Assembly: GCA_028728195.1 (NCBI GenBank) | Contig: JAQYUY010000097.1 | Span: 1 to 41,708 of the forward strand | Length of the DNA stretch: 41,708 bases | Reading direction: 5' to 3' | DNA from: Endozoicomonas sp. (ex Botrylloides leachii) | GTDB lineage: Bacteria > Pseudomonadota > Gammaproteobacteria > Pseudomonadales > Endozoicomonadaceae | Part shown: piece by piece, positions 1 to 10,064 of the stretch | Layout: each line of letters starts with the position of its first letter | How positions within the stretch are numbered: position 1 is the first letter of the stretch | The notes under the pieces: model-generated | The model's database searches: none | What the model was told of the DNA's origin: nothing | The model's input: the letters and a program-made list of their open reading frames with translations, nothing else | Made by a program: the position numbers and the translations under genes

Positions 1-118
1 TATTGATGATAAACTCTTCTACAGGCATGACCGATACCGTCTGGATAGTGGTTCGCACTTCTATTTTAGGCGGTAGTCATGCCTTTCTGGCTAGATTATT
101 AAAAGTCACACATCAGGT
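1..118. other. Unassigned left-edge sequence
   Basis: No recognisable gene. A plus-strand frame open from the window edge reads about 24 codons and stops at 72-74; its peptide is not recognised. An imperfect inverted repeat is present, with AGGCATGAC near 24 and GTCATGCCT near 77. It may be the end of a neighbouring gene or another mobile-element relic. Confidence 0.3.
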
Positions 119-173
119 TTTGAAAGTATTTTATCAAAAAAACAGCTTCCTTTTAAGTTATGCAACAGCCCCT
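119..173. repeat. Detached 55-bp copy of the IS5 element right end
   Basis: These 55 bases are identical to 1347-1401, the right end of the adjacent IS5-family element, in the same orientation. Identity stops at 119/1347, so only the end of a second copy is present. The intact element starts 32 bases further on, at 206. It could be the remnant of a deleted tandem copy or a one-ended transposition product. Confidence 0.85.
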
Positions 174-205
174 TAATGGTGAGGCTATTATCGCGTTTTT
201 CAGAA

Positions 206-1401
206 AGGGACTGTTGCATAAAACTGATTTTTCAAAAAAACAGCTTATTTTGATAACACCTGATAATTTTTAGGCAAAATGAGCACTAAATAAGTGCTTA
301 CACCTGTTTTTTACAGGCTATTTTTAGCTGCACCCAAATTTTAGGCGCAGCTATCCTATCATCACGCCAATAATGGCGTTTGGTTGAGCACTCTTAATCT
401 CTTTAAGTTGAAACTAATGGCTTGCATGAAAGCGGAAAATTGATTTTTACAAACACCTCGATAACGTACTCGTGGGTTGCGCTGAGAAAATACCCGCTCA
501 TAAGGTGAGCGTATGCCACTGTACCAACGATCTAAATCACGATTTTTCTCTTTCATATTATTTTTACGAATCGCTGCTAAATGAATTCCTTTGCGTGCGG
601 CTGCATTTCTTGCGGGTTGAGTACAATATCCTTTATCCCCATAAACAGCGCCTTGCCTAGGACAGACATGCTGCATTCCTTGGGCATCGGTTAAATTTGC
701 AGGGGTAATTGCAACCTTGTTAATTAATCCAGACTGCATATCTACAGAGGTATGTTGTTTATAGCCATACCAATACTTATCTTTTCCCTTGCAGCCTATG
801 CGGGCTTGTTTATCCGCAGCAACTTTTGGAAGCACGTCATTATTTAACTTGTCATGTTTTTCCTTCAACGCTTGATCCCGTTCTTTCCATAAATTTGATT
901 TGCTGATCAAGTGGGTTGCATCTACAAAGGTAAATACTTCATTCATGTAGCCTTGGGCTGATAATTGATCTCGTATCTGAGCAAAAAGTTTTGATAACCG
1001 TTGTGTACCTATTCGGCTGCGAGCACGGCAAAAAACACTATGGTCGGGTGTTCGCTCTAATAAGCTAAAGCCACAGAACCATTTAGCTGCGTTGTTTTCT
1101 CGTAAAAAACGTTCGGCCTCTCTATCTGAAATATTCTCCATAAACTGTAGCAATAGGCATAGAAACAAACGATCAATGCAAAATCCTTTCGGACCATTAA
1201 CAGAGTCTAAATCAGTCAACTGTTGCATAAGGGATTCAAAGTCGAGCAGTTCTTTATAAACTCGATAGGGATGATCTGCGGCAACAAGATCCTCTAAATT
1301 CACGAGTTCTGACTGGCTGATCATATGCATTCCTAAGCAAGTTTACTTTGAAAGTATTTTATCAAAAAAACAGCTTCCTTTTAAGTTATGCAACAGCCCC
1401 T
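206..1401 (-). mobile_element. IS5-family insertion sequence, apparently complete
   Basis: An element of about 1.2 kb with one transposase gene. The left end reads AGGGACTGTTGCATAA, and the reverse complement of the right end reads AGGGGCTGTTGCATAA, so 15 of 16 terminal bases match. The motif CAAAAAAACAGCTT also occurs near both ends in direct orientation. No matching target-site duplication is visible: left flank CAGAA, right flank ATATA. This suggests recombination or flank decay after insertion. The IS5 assignment rests on the transposase. Confidence 0.85.
362..1324 (-). CDS. IS5-family DDE transposase
   Basis: It catalyses transposition of the surrounding element. The protein has 320 residues and is uninterrupted. 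An N-terminal IS5-type domain contains PDHSVFCRARSRIG. A DDE catalytic core follows, with the acidic residues in FVDATH (about residue 135), YGDKGY (about 230) and YERVF (about 276). I chose the ATG at 1324 because AGGA lies six bases upstream; an in-frame ATG two codons earlier sits directly against that site. Length and intact triad fit a functional enzyme. The gene lies between clear terminal inverted repeats. The exact IS5 subgroup cannot be fixed by eye. Confidence 0.88.
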   Translation of the reverse strand: MISQSELVNLEDLVAADHPYRVYKELLDFESLMQQLTDLDSVNGPKGFCIDRLFLCLLLQFMENISDREAERFLRENNAAKWFCGFSLLERTPDHSVFCRARSRIGTQRLSKLFAQIRDQLSAQGYMNEVFTFVDATHLISKSNLWKERDQALKEKHDKLNNDVLPKVAADKQARIGCKGKDKYWYGYKQHTSVDMQSGLINKVAITPANLTDAQGMQHVCPRQGAVYGDKGYCTQPARNAAARKGIHLAAIRKNNMKEKNRDLDRWYSGIRSPYERVFSQRNPRVRYRGVCKNQFSAFMQAISFNLKRLRVLNQTPLLA

Positions 1402-1472
1402 ATATAGCCAATGCTAAAGATGATCTGTGCGAGCTAGAGCCTACGAACTCACCAATTTTGGCTAGTTGCCAT

Positions 1473-1621
1473 TATACCAATCGTATTTTCTAGCCACCGT
1501 AACGGACAGCTAGATTCCAGAATAAGGCGGAACCAGAAGCAATAGCGGGACTATTACGAAGAGCTCCAATGCAGTGCTGCTATTCAAACGCAATAGCGCA
1601 GTTAGAAAAGAGATTGAGATA
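1473..1621 (+). repeat. Family A dispersed small repeat, copy 1
   Basis: About 150 non-coding bases beginning TATACCAATCGTATTTTCTA, with an internal block AATAGCGGGACTATTAC and a tail CAGTGCTGCTATTCA...CAATAGCGCAGTTAG. The same block order recurs at 15105-15273 and 23421-23594, and the middle block alone at 36630-36680. The copies are diverged but colinear and all in plus orientation. No ORF is present. The structure fits a miniature non-autonomous element. Confidence 0.7.
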
Positions 1622-1646
1622 ACTAGGTCTTAAAAAAACGGTCATA

Positions 1647-2072
1647 CTACAACCAATAGGTCGTTGGCTGTATGCCTTTCTGCCTATAATTGCGGAATTT
1701 TGCTCTAGACAAGGCTCTGCCTTCAGCCTCTTCAGTCACTATTTCACAAATATGACGACAGTGCATTACATTAGCTATAGTAGCAGGTGTCATATTAATC
1801 AAAATAGAATCGAGTCGTTTATCTGGTGGTTCACTGCTAATAATTACAGGCGGTAGTTGAGCCGAAGTCTGATCCGTGATGATAGCATGGGGTATAAAAC
1901 TGTCTTCTTGCCAACTCCAAAGCAATGTATCTAACTGTTGGCTAATTTCGATACTCGGTGTATATATCTGTACTGCATGCCCTTCTCTCCACGCTTTTGC
2001 CACCAACCGGCAGGCTATATATTCGACACTTGAGCCGCCAGATTTCAGTATGTAAAAAATAATCTTGGGCAT
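1647..2072 (-). CDS. holC: DNA polymerase III chi subunit
   Basis: HolC is the clamp-loader accessory subunit that, with HolD (psi), links the polymerase III holoenzyme to single-strand binding protein. The protein has 141 residues, the usual length. Family landmarks are the N-terminal DFYIL-like strand (here IIFYIL), ACRLVAKAWREGH, a DTLLWSWQEDSFIPHA segment and the C-terminal FRNYRQKG. I chose the ATG at 2072 (MPKIIFYIL), which matches the family N-terminus; an ATG at 2114 would add 14 residues, and no start has a strong ribosome binding site. holC usually precedes valS, but here the downstream side is a repeat and an IS5 element, which suggests a rearranged junction. Confidence 0.82.
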   Translation of the reverse strand: MPKIIFYILKSGGSSVEYIACRLVAKAWREGHAVQIYTPSIEISQQLDTLLWSWQEDSFIPHAIITDQTSAQLPPVIISSEPPDKRLDSILINMTPATIANVMHCRHICEIVTEEAEGRALSRAKFRNYRQKGIQPTTYWL

Positions 2073-2163
2073 ATCAATAGCCATTAGCGCGTAAAAAGAT
2101 AGCACTTGCAGCACATGCTAACCAATGGAGTAATCATTTGACAATACTGCCTAAATAAGCAAC

Positions 2164-2191
2164 AAAAAAAGAGATTCAAAACCTCTTTTTT
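2164..2191 (-). terminator. Likely intrinsic terminator after eno
   Basis: An A-tract, GAG, a short loop, then CTC and a T-tract form a short A/T-flanked hairpin that could work in both directions. It lies about 25 bases beyond the eno stop codon and upstream of holC. Confidence 0.55.
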
Positions 2192-2215
2192 GGTAATACG
2201 AACAAAATCTGCCTC

Positions 2216-3511
<1,296 letters not shown>

Positions 3512-3772
3512 TTACTCCCGGGTGAATAATTCAAAAACATTATGTCGACAAGAAGGATATACTCAGATACTAATAGTTTCCTACATTCCTACTAAAAGTA
3601 GGAACAATAGCAAACTGATTCCGTATCCCAAGCGCCGCAACTATACCACTGCAATACTGCAGATTAAAGACATGATGATTGACTTAACCTCTTGTTATTA
3701 CTTAGCCTAAGCCATTGTTGATATATTTAGCTAACATGCAATCAACAGTGACTTTTATTTTTGAAAAATACT

Positions 3773-4294
3773 TTAACTATCAACGTCAAGATGTATAAAA
3801 CATTTTATTCGACCTTCTTCTTGCAGACGCTCTAACTTAAGCTGTTGCACAACGACTCGATTATTTTTTTCCAGTGAAATCAGCCAAGCAAGTACTTTTT
3901 GGTATGCTGCATCCTCTACCCAAATAGACAGGCCTTTTTTATCTGGGTGGATGCGACTCGTGCTAACACCGAATTGCTTAGCAACTTGGCTCACAACAGC
4001 GGGTAGTTCTTTTTTGCCAACTGCTGATTTTTTCCTATTCTCAATACCCTTGACTTCATTTATGTGTTTTTGTAGCCATGCGTGTATTTTTACCTGCTTT
4101 TCATAGCGATTCACCTGATTTTCAGACCACTGGCTCAAAGGCGACCAAACCCACATATAAAATACTATAATAGCCGTAAATACTGCGAGTCCAAGCAATA
4201 TATTCTGATTACGAGGAGCCAACTGCTCATAACGCGCCCGTAACTGCTGCACTACTGGCGATTGAGCAACCGCTACTTTTATCTTTTGTATCAT
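3773..4294 (-). CDS. gspM: Type II secretion protein GspM
   Basis: An inner-membrane protein of the T2SS platform that binds GspL. The protein has 173 residues: a short cytoplasmic N-terminus containing LRARYEQLAPRNQNIL, one transmembrane helix (about residues 33-51, LLGLAVFTAIIVFYMWVW) and a small periplasmic ferredoxin-like domain. This is the normal architecture. The sequence is poorly conserved, as is usual, so position as the last gene of the gspE-M run is strong support. It starts 8 bases after gspL. No gspN follows. Confidence 0.87.
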   Translation of the reverse strand: MIQKIKVAVAQSPVVQQLRARYEQLAPRNQNILLGLAVFTAIIVFYMWVWSPLSQWSENQVNRYEKQVKIHAWLQKHINEVKGIENRKKSAVGKKELPAVVSQVAKQFGVSTSRIHPDKKGLSIWVEDAAYQKVLAWLISLEKNNRVVVQQLKLERLQEEGRIKCFIHLDVDS

Positions 4295-4301
4295 CTTTTT
4301 G

Positions 4302-5705
4302 CTACCTAGCTATTGTGATTTTGGCAATCACACCCGTTTTGCTCTGATTGGTGTTATCAAGGTGTGTTTGCAATCCTTTTTCCCTTAGCTCTGATACCAG
4401 TTTATTTACACTCTCTAGATGTGGCGCTAAAAACTCAAAGCTTAGGCGGCTAAACTCATTATTAAATGCCATGGCTTGAGGCGTAATAGTCACCGCCATA
4501 CCTTGTTGACTCGTAACCATTGACAACTGATGAAGTAAAATTAAGAAAACATTATCACGAGAATTAGTTTTTCCTGTCTTTTTGAGACGATTTTCCAGCC
4601 ACCTCTGTAAATTAAAAGACTGTTGGTTACGCGCTTTAGCACTTTTAACTTGCTGGTCTTGTGGAAAAACATTCAAATATAAATTAGCGCTTGCACCCCA
4701 GAGTTTATTTGCTCGATCGCCAAAGTAAATCCCTTGACCAGCCATTATACTGACTTCAATCACTAGCCAACATATAGCTAACATCAAAACTGGACGCCAC
4801 TTTGCCATTATTCGACTGGCTCTTTTAGGGCAGCGGTATGATCCTTGCCGTAAGTTGATCAGATCAGTTTTTTTATGATGTTCAAAATATTCTCTTGCTA
4901 ACAGCTCAAATATCGAGCTTTCAAATACTTGCTCTTCATATAACCACCCTTGAGCATTTAGCCACTGTTTTAGAGTATTAATTTTCTCATTACTGGTATT
5001 GCTCAAAAAATCTAAAGAATACTTCAACAGAGCATGAGAAATACGCTGACTTACTTTATCCTCTTCAGCTCCCACTTCTTCAAGACCAACAGCATTATTT
5101 TGACAATTTCCTCCCCGCTGCGATAATGCAAAAGGCACTGCCTCATAGTCCAAGGTAAAACTTGCCTGCGAAGGTATAGCCATAAATACCTTTAACTTGT
5201 CTGCAATTAATACGGCAGTATCCTCCTGTGATCGTACTAACTGGCATTCTGAATAAATGCTATCAGGAGCAAACGCAACCTCTTCACATACAGATAATAT
5301 TGCCTGTATAACCGTATGGGAAATAGCTACTAACGACACTTTATCTGTTTTTTTATATACATGACTGACAAGATGCATCTGTTCTACATCTTCTGCTAAC
5401 GAATCTTCAATCATATAGGGAAGCGCTGAATGAATATGCTTTTTTTGACCGCCATTTAAAGTGTGAAAACTATGAACGGCTAAATTACCTGGCAACAGCA
5501 AAATGACTCTATTTGGTGAGATCTCTTTTTCATTAGCTTCATGTAATTGACACCATTGCTGTTTTATTTCATCAAGCTGGGTTGTATATACATGTCCATC
5601 AAACTCACCACTTTTAGAAAAAGCCCCCCACTCTACAACTGTTTTTCTGTGTATTGTTGTATCAGAAGATAATATCCGAACCAGCAAAATATCTTTTGTT
5701 AGCAT
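4302..5705 (-). CDS. gspL: Type II secretion protein GspL
   Basis: GspL is the inner-membrane protein that recruits the GspE ATPase through its cytoplasmic domain and pairs with GspM. The protein has 467 residues, including an actin-like cytoplasmic region with RVILLLPGNLAVHSFHTLNG and HSALPYMIEDSLAEDVEQMH, which match the family pattern. One transmembrane helix lies near 305-327 (VLMLAICWLVIEVSIMAG), followed by a periplasmic ferredoxin-like domain. It lies 12 bases after gspK. The region around residues 200-300 is divergent. Confidence 0.9.
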   Translation of the reverse strand: MLTKDILLVRILSSDTTIHRKTVVEWGAFSKSGEFDGHVYTTQLDEIKQQWCQLHEANEKEISPNRVILLLPGNLAVHSFHTLNGGQKKHIHSALPYMIEDSLAEDVEQMHLVSHVYKKTDKVSLVAISHTVIQAILSVCEEVAFAPDSIYSECQLVRSQEDTAVLIADKLKVFMAIPSQASFTLDYEAVPFALSQRGGNCQNNAVGLEEVGAEEDKVSQRISHALLKYSLDFLSNTSNEKINTLKQWLNAQGWLYEEQVFESSIFELLAREYFEHHKKTDLINLRQGSYRCPKRASRIMAKWRPVLMLAICWLVIEVSIMAGQGIYFGDRANKLWGASANLYLNVFPQDQQVKSAKARNQQSFNLQRWLENRLKKTGKTNSRDNVFLILLHQLSMVTSQQGMAVTITPQAMAFNNEFSRLSFEFLAPHLESVNKLVSELREKGLQTHLDNTNQSKTGVIAKITIAR

Positions 5706-5717
5706 TCTTCAGTTTTC

Positions 5718-6704
5718 CTAATCACTTGTTAGCCAGTAAGAATTTAGGCCAATCTCTCTTCCAGCTACGCGCACATTACCAGAAAGACTACGGGTTAAAT
5801 GTGTTTTTAAATAGAAAGATATTTCACCGTAAGTAGCTGCAATATAAGCCGTAAAATTTTGACTAGTAAAACCAACAGGTGCCTTATTAATCTCTGTCAT
5901 TTTTTCATCAAATTCTAATGATGCTTTTATTTCTTCCATTTTAGAAAATCCATTTTCTCCCCTTCCTTCAACCACTTTTAGCGCATCGTTTTCGGTTATT
6001 TTATCTGAAATAGAACGTATTACATCAGGTAATGCTGTATTTAAATTTAGTTTTGTTTTTTTAGGTAAAGCTGAAAGCAAAGGCACGAGTTGATAATAAA
6101 TATCCGGCGTTATACCCTGAACTAGATTCAACTCAGAAACAGATACCATTTCCGTATTGCCTGAACGCCTAGGAGGCGTAAGCATAAGATATTCATTATC
6201 AGCTGCAGTACCCAATGCATCAGGCGATGCTCCAAACCAAAGTCGAATACGGTTAGCTATTTCAATATCCAGAGATTGCGTTAATAACAAGTTCTGAAAC
6301 ATTTTTAGATATTTGTCTCCCTCAGACCCTCTAATAGATAACCAGTTAATATTAAAACGACCCTGTGCATCTACAACGGTAAGCTCTATACTACCCTGAC
6401 CTAAATCATAATCCAGTCCTTTTATATTCCAAGCCTGTTTTTCGTGATCAACTTGGCGTTTTTTTTCTGCATTCTCTTTGAAATCCATTTCCAATAAATG
6501 TGATACATATTGCTCTGCACTCATGGCATAATGCTTCGCTTGTATTCTATCAATATAGAGTGCACTTTTTTCAGTGTGCGAGAAAATAGAGGTCATTACC
6601 TTTGATGCAATGATTGTTATCATAGAAAAAATGAGCAACACATAAATTAAAGCAACACCCTTCTGTCGTCTTATAATGTGATGAAGCTGTCTGCTACAAC
6701 TCAT
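5718..6704 (-). CDS. gspK: Type II secretion minor pseudopilin GspK
   Basis: GspK is the large minor pseudopilin that caps the pseudopilus tip with GspI and GspJ. The protein has 328 residues, within the family range. The prepilin signal is QKG followed by VALIYVLLIFSMITIIASKV. As usual for GspK, the Glu at mature position 5 is missing. Helical-domain landmarks include DAQGRFNINWL, and LNLNTA with PDVIRSIS resembles the helix-hairpin-helix part. The ATG at 6704 overlaps the gspJ stop by one base, implying coupled translation; the codon before it is TTG and an unlikely start. Confidence 0.92.
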   Translation of the reverse strand: MSCSRQLHHIIRRQKGVALIYVLLIFSMITIIASKVMTSIFSHTEKSALYIDRIQAKHYAMSAEQYVSHLLEMDFKENAEKKRQVDHEKQAWNIKGLDYDLGQGSIELTVVDAQGRFNINWLSIRGSEGDKYLKMFQNLLLTQSLDIEIANRIRLWFGASPDALGTAADNEYLMLTPPRRSGNTEMVSVSELNLVQGITPDIYYQLVPLLSALPKKTKLNLNTALPDVIRSISDKITENDALKVVEGRGENGFSKMEEIKASLEFDEKMTEINKAPVGFTSQNFTAYIAATYGEISFYLKTHLTRSLSGNVRVAGREIGLNSYWLTSD

Positions 6705-7447
6705 CAATAATCACCCTCTTGATTTTTGAAAAATAACGAACCTTTATTTTGTACCGATTGCTTTTTCTTATTTAATTGATCTTCATATTTTATTTTGTTT
6801 TCATCTTCATTATTATCAGAATCCGCTTGAGGTATTCTATAATCCATACGACCGTAAAATTCATGTTCAATTGATATATGAATACTTTTAGGTATGATGA
6901 TATTGCTTTTTTCTGTATTTTTATTAATAGCATATCGCTGACTTGGCTGAACAGGAGGCCAATAGGAATGCCATTTATTTTCCTGATCTAGAAACTGAAA
7001 ACGAATACTACGAATATCTTTCAATATGCTTTGTTTAATACGCCTAGGTTCTGGCGCCCTGTCTAACTCAGTCCAGTAATATCGCTCTAGTACACCTTGT
7101 TCAAAACCATAAGCAACTCGTTGCAAATCACTTCTATTACGAGATAGCGTGTTTTTCCAACCATATCTTGTAAACTCAATTAAAAAACCATTTTTATAAG
7201 GAGTACAAATCGCTAATTCTGTATCTCCAAATTCAGTCCTAATAGGTCTTGGTGCTATTTGCAGCATATCTGCTTCTATAATAGCTTGAGTTTGCGCTAG
7301 TTTATCTGATGCCCCAAGCAGATCGTCAGCGACTCTCTGTATCTGAGTAGCTGAATCCAACAATCTATAAGCTGCCATGCTGACCATTGCAAAAATGAAG
7401 ATAGCAATCATCAGCTCAAGAAGAGTAAACCCTTTACTAGCTTTCAC
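6704..7447 (-). CDS. gspJ: Type II secretion minor pseudopilin GspJ
   Basis: A minor pseudopilin of the pseudopilus tip complex. The protein has 247 residues. The prepilin motif is SKG followed by FTLLELMIAIFIFAMVSMAAY, with Glu at mature position 5. Further family features are LARPI-like AQTQAIIEADMLQIAPRPIR and the WPP segment. The start is GTG, overlapping the gspI stop codon by three bases. The C-terminal 35 residues are rich in Asp, Asn, Glu and Lys and look unstructured. The leader peptide is to be cut by a prepilin peptidase (GspO/PilD) not encoded here. Confidence 0.92.
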   Translation of the reverse strand: MKASKGFTLLELMIAIFIFAMVSMAAYRLLDSATQIQRVADDLLGASDKLAQTQAIIEADMLQIAPRPIRTEFGDTELAICTPYKNGFLIEFTRYGWKNTLSRNRSDLQRVAYGFEQGVLERYYWTELDRAPEPRRIKQSILKDIRSIRFQFLDQENKWHSYWPPVQPSQRYAINKNTEKSNIIIPKSIHISIEHEFYGRMDYRIPQADSDNNEDENKIKYEDQLNKKKQSVQNKGSLFFKNQEGDY

Positions 7448-7839
7448 TGTTGAGATGCTCTCATGTGTGTGGTCAACGTAGATAAATAACTGTCGTTTTC
7501 TTCTGGAGTAAACGCACCTGCAAACACATCAACCGTTATTTGAAAAAAACCTGCTATGGGTGTCTCAGATATCTTTTCTCTGATATACCACTCAGAACCT
7601 GCATAATCCTCAACGCAACCATGTATACCTTGTTCCGGCAAACGCTGCTCAGTATACAATCTGTTCAAGTACTGATCAGCCACTTGGGTAGCTAATACCT
7701 TTTCATACAAATAGTGCGCTTGTTTAATACCACTCCCATCAGATAGCATCAGCATAGAAGCTGCCAGAGCAAAAATAGCCAGCGCAACCATCACTTCTAT
7801 GAGTGTAAAGCCGGTTTCATTCGTGGAAGATTTCAACAT
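7444..7839 (-). CDS. gspI: Type II secretion minor pseudopilin GspI
   Basis: A minor pseudopilin of the tip complex with GspJ and GspK. The protein has 131 residues. The prepilin motif is ETG followed by FTLIEVMVALAIFALAASMLM, with Glu at mature position 5. The YLNRLYTEQRLPEQG stretch is typical of GspI. I chose the ATG at 7839; a GTG three codons earlier is possible and neither has a clear ribosome binding site. The gene overlaps the end of gspH by about 23 bases, so it is translated with its neighbours. Confidence 0.91.
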   Translation of the reverse strand: MLKSSTNETGFTLIEVMVALAIFALAASMLMLSDGSGIKQAHYLYEKVLATQVADQYLNRLYTEQRLPEQGIHGCVEDYAGSEWYIREKISETPIAGFFQITVDVFAGAFTPEENDSYLSTLTTHMRASQQ

Positions 7840-8326
7840 CTGACACACCGTCTGTTTGTAATCTTAATGCTTTCTCTTTATTATTTTTGGGGATAATAGA
7901 TAGACTGAAAGGCGTAGATTCTCTCCCTGAAAAAAAGACGCCACAGGGTATTTTCAACTCATTATCATCGGTATTTTCACCGTTTAGCTCATCTGTTTTA
8001 AGCTGAATTTCATACCCTTCACCCATACAAAATGGCTGATAAGGTTTGTCTTTCAAAACAACCCATTCCTTACTTTTATTGAGTAGTTCCCACCACTTAT
8101 AACAGCCTGAACTATCAATAGAGAAGCCATAATCAGTGTCGGTTAAAAACGCTTTATCCCTCATGCCCTTAAACAAGGTTTGCAGTCTAGCCGCTTCTTG
8201 CTTCACACATTTATCTACACTGCTAATCATCGGAGTCAGCAGGGTTATGCCCAGTAATACACCAACAATCAAAAGAACAATCAGCAGTTCAACTAACGTA
8301 AAGCCTTGTTGGTTTTGCCTCATCAT
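7817..8326 (-). CDS. gspH: Type II secretion minor pseudopilin GspH
   Basis: The minor pseudopilin thought to join the tip complex to the GspG shaft. The protein has 169 residues. The prepilin motif is QQG followed by FTLVELLIVLLIVGVLLGITLL, with Glu at mature position 5, then EAARLQTLFKGMRDKAFLTDTDYGFSI-type sequence (quoted here in outline only) typical of the GspH globular domain. The ATG at 8326 overlaps the gspG stop as ATGA; a second ATG follows directly. It overlaps gspI at its end. Confidence 0.9.
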   Translation of the reverse strand: MMRQNQQGFTLVELLIVLLIVGVLLGITLLTPMISSVDKCVKQEAARLQTLFKGMRDKAFLTDTDYGFSIDSSGCYKWWELLNKSKEWVVLKDKPYQPFCMGEGYEIQLKTDELNGENTDDNELKIPCGVFFSGRESTPFSLSIIPKNNKEKALRLQTDGVSDVEIFHE

Positions 8327-8763
8327 TTATCCCCATTGGGGATTACTTCTTTATCCCAACTGGTAAGCACTGCATCATTTTTATCTGTATCTTGTTTAGT
8401 ACCGTAAGAGTAAATATCGTATTTCCCATGCTCACCTGGATAATCATATATGAAAGGATTCTTCCAAGGATCAAGAGGGACTTTATCTAAATAGCCCCTC
8501 CAGTTTTTTGGCTCTGGGCCTACCGTCGGCTTTTTGACTAGAGCTTCAAGCCCTTGGTCGCTTGATGGGTAAATACCGTTGTCCATATAATATAAACCAA
8601 GCGCTCGGCTAATTGTCCCAATATCAGCACGACCTATTACTAATTTTGCCTGATCGGGTCTACTTAATATTTTGGGTGCAACCATTGCTGCCAAAATACC
8701 TAGAATGACCACAACTACCATAATTTCAATAAGGGTAAAGCCCCTTTGAATTGTTTTTTTCAT
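8323..8763 (-). CDS. gspG: Type II secretion major pseudopilin GspG
   Basis: The main subunit of the pseudopilus that pushes substrates through the secretin. The protein has 146 residues. The leader is MKKTIQRG, cut before FTLIEIMVVVVILGILAAMV (Glu at mature position 5). The globular domain has LGLYYMDNGIYPSSDQGLEA, NWRGYLDKVPLDPW and a calcium-site-like C-terminal loop (YGTKQDTDKND), all diagnostic. I chose the ATG at 8763; a TTG two codons upstream has better spacing to GAGG and could be used. It lies after gspF with a 57-base gap. Confidence 0.96.
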   Translation of the reverse strand: MKKTIQRGFTLIEIMVVVVILGILAAMVAPKILSRPDQAKLVIGRADIGTISRALGLYYMDNGIYPSSDQGLEALVKKPTVGPEPKNWRGYLDKVPLDPWKNPFIYDYPGEHGKYDIYSYGTKQDTDKNDAVLTSWDKEVIPNGDK

Positions 8764-8820
8764 TATCAATACATCCTCTTTCTCAAAACTTCTAACCCTT
8801 TAACCTTTTTTCATTTAGAT

Positions 8821-10041
8821 TTAGCTTAACAATTGATTCATATTTAGAATGGGTAGCAGTATAGCCAACACAATGACCATTACGACGCCCCCCATCACCA
8901 CCAACATAAGCGGCTCAAACAGGCCAAGCAGCATCGCAATCCTGCTATCAAGTTCCTGTTGTTGGTTTTGAGCTGCTTTATCTAACATGTTATCTAGCTC
9001 ACCTGTGGATTCACCGCTGGCAATCATGTGCAACATAAGAGCAGGAAAATAACCCGTTTCCCTTAGCGAACGGTTCAAACTAGCCCCTTCACTCACTCGT
9101 CGTACCACTTCTTGTATTGCTAATTTCATGGCATCATTACTCACTACTTGTCCCGCAATAACTAACGCTTCGACTAATGAAACTCCACTCTTAGTCAACG
9201 TACTCAAGGTGCTCGCAAAACGTGCTGCATTAAGCGTACGGCTAAAACGCCCTATACCTGGTAGTTTAAGCAATAAATTATGCCAACTCAGACGAACCGA
9301 TGAACGACGAAGCAAGTAGTTAAATCCAACAATGAAAGCAATGATGATGCTTAAAATAACCGGCCACCATGTTTGAAAACCTTCACTGGCCGCTATCAAT
9401 AAGAGTGTAATCAAAGGCAGCTCCTGCCCTGTGTCGACAAATACCTTGACGACATCAGGCACAACATAGCCCAATAAAAAACTAACAATACCAAGTGAAA
9501 CAATGATTAAAATCAACGGGTATAAAAGAGCCTGCTGAATTTTCTGAATGGACTGCATTCTGGCTTCTGTATAATCTGCTAATCTGTTCAGTACCTTATC
9601 GAGGTGCCCCGCATGTTCCCCCGCGGCAACCGTTGCCCGATACATTTGAGGAAACGCTTTAGGAAATGCCTCCAAACTCTGAGCCAAAGTAAAGCCCTCC
9701 ATGACCCTGCCACGTATAGTAATCAACATGTTTTTTAATCTTCTTTTTTCTTGCTGATCAGCTACACCCTTCAAGGCTTCTTCAACAGGCATAGCAGCTT
9801 GAATCAGTGTTGCTAGCTGACGTGTCAATGTGGCCAGCTCAATAGCAGACCCTCCCCGCTGAAATGACCATGAGTGAGCCCCTGAGCTATGATTATTATG
9901 CGTCTGAACGACACCTACCTTTAGAGGCGTCCATTTCTTATCGCGTAAAAGCTGCCTAACCTGACGGCCGCTGTCAGCTTCAAGCGTGCCTTTATGCTGC
10001 TTACCTCGCTCATCAAGAGCCCTGTATTCAAATACAGCCAT
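8821..10041 (-). CDS. gspF: Type II secretion inner-membrane platform protein GspF
   Basis: The polytopic platform protein that couples the GspE ATPase to pseudopilus assembly. The protein has 406 residues, the standard length. The start AVFEYRALDERGKQHKG is typical, followed by two related cytoplasmic domains (LTRQLATLIQAAMPVEEAL near 92 and FASTLSTLTKSGVSLVEAL near 272). Transmembrane segments lie near 168-195, 222-243 and 376-403. The ending LLPILNMNQLL is characteristic. GAAG sits six bases before the ATG. It follows gspE by 23 bases. Confidence 0.96.
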   Translation of the reverse strand: MAVFEYRALDERGKQHKGTLEADSGRQVRQLLRDKKWTPLKVGVVQTHNNHSSGAHSWSFQRGGSAIELATLTRQLATLIQAAMPVEEALKGVADQQEKRRLKNMLITIRGRVMEGFTLAQSLEAFPKAFPQMYRATVAAGEHAGHLDKVLNRLADYTEARMQSIQKIQQALLYPLILIIVSLGIVSFLLGYVVPDVVKVFVDTGQELPLITLLLIAASEGFQTWWPVILSIIIAFIVGFNYLLRRSSVRLSWHNLLLKLPGIGRFSRTLNAARFASTLSTLTKSGVSLVEALVIAGQVVSNDAMKLAIQEVVRRVSEGASLNRSLRETGYFPALMLHMIASGESTGELDNMLDKAAQNQQQELDSRIAMLLGLFEPLMLVVMGGVVMVIVLAILLPILNMNQLLS

Positions 10042-10064
10042 AGTCTACTTCTATCACCCCATCG

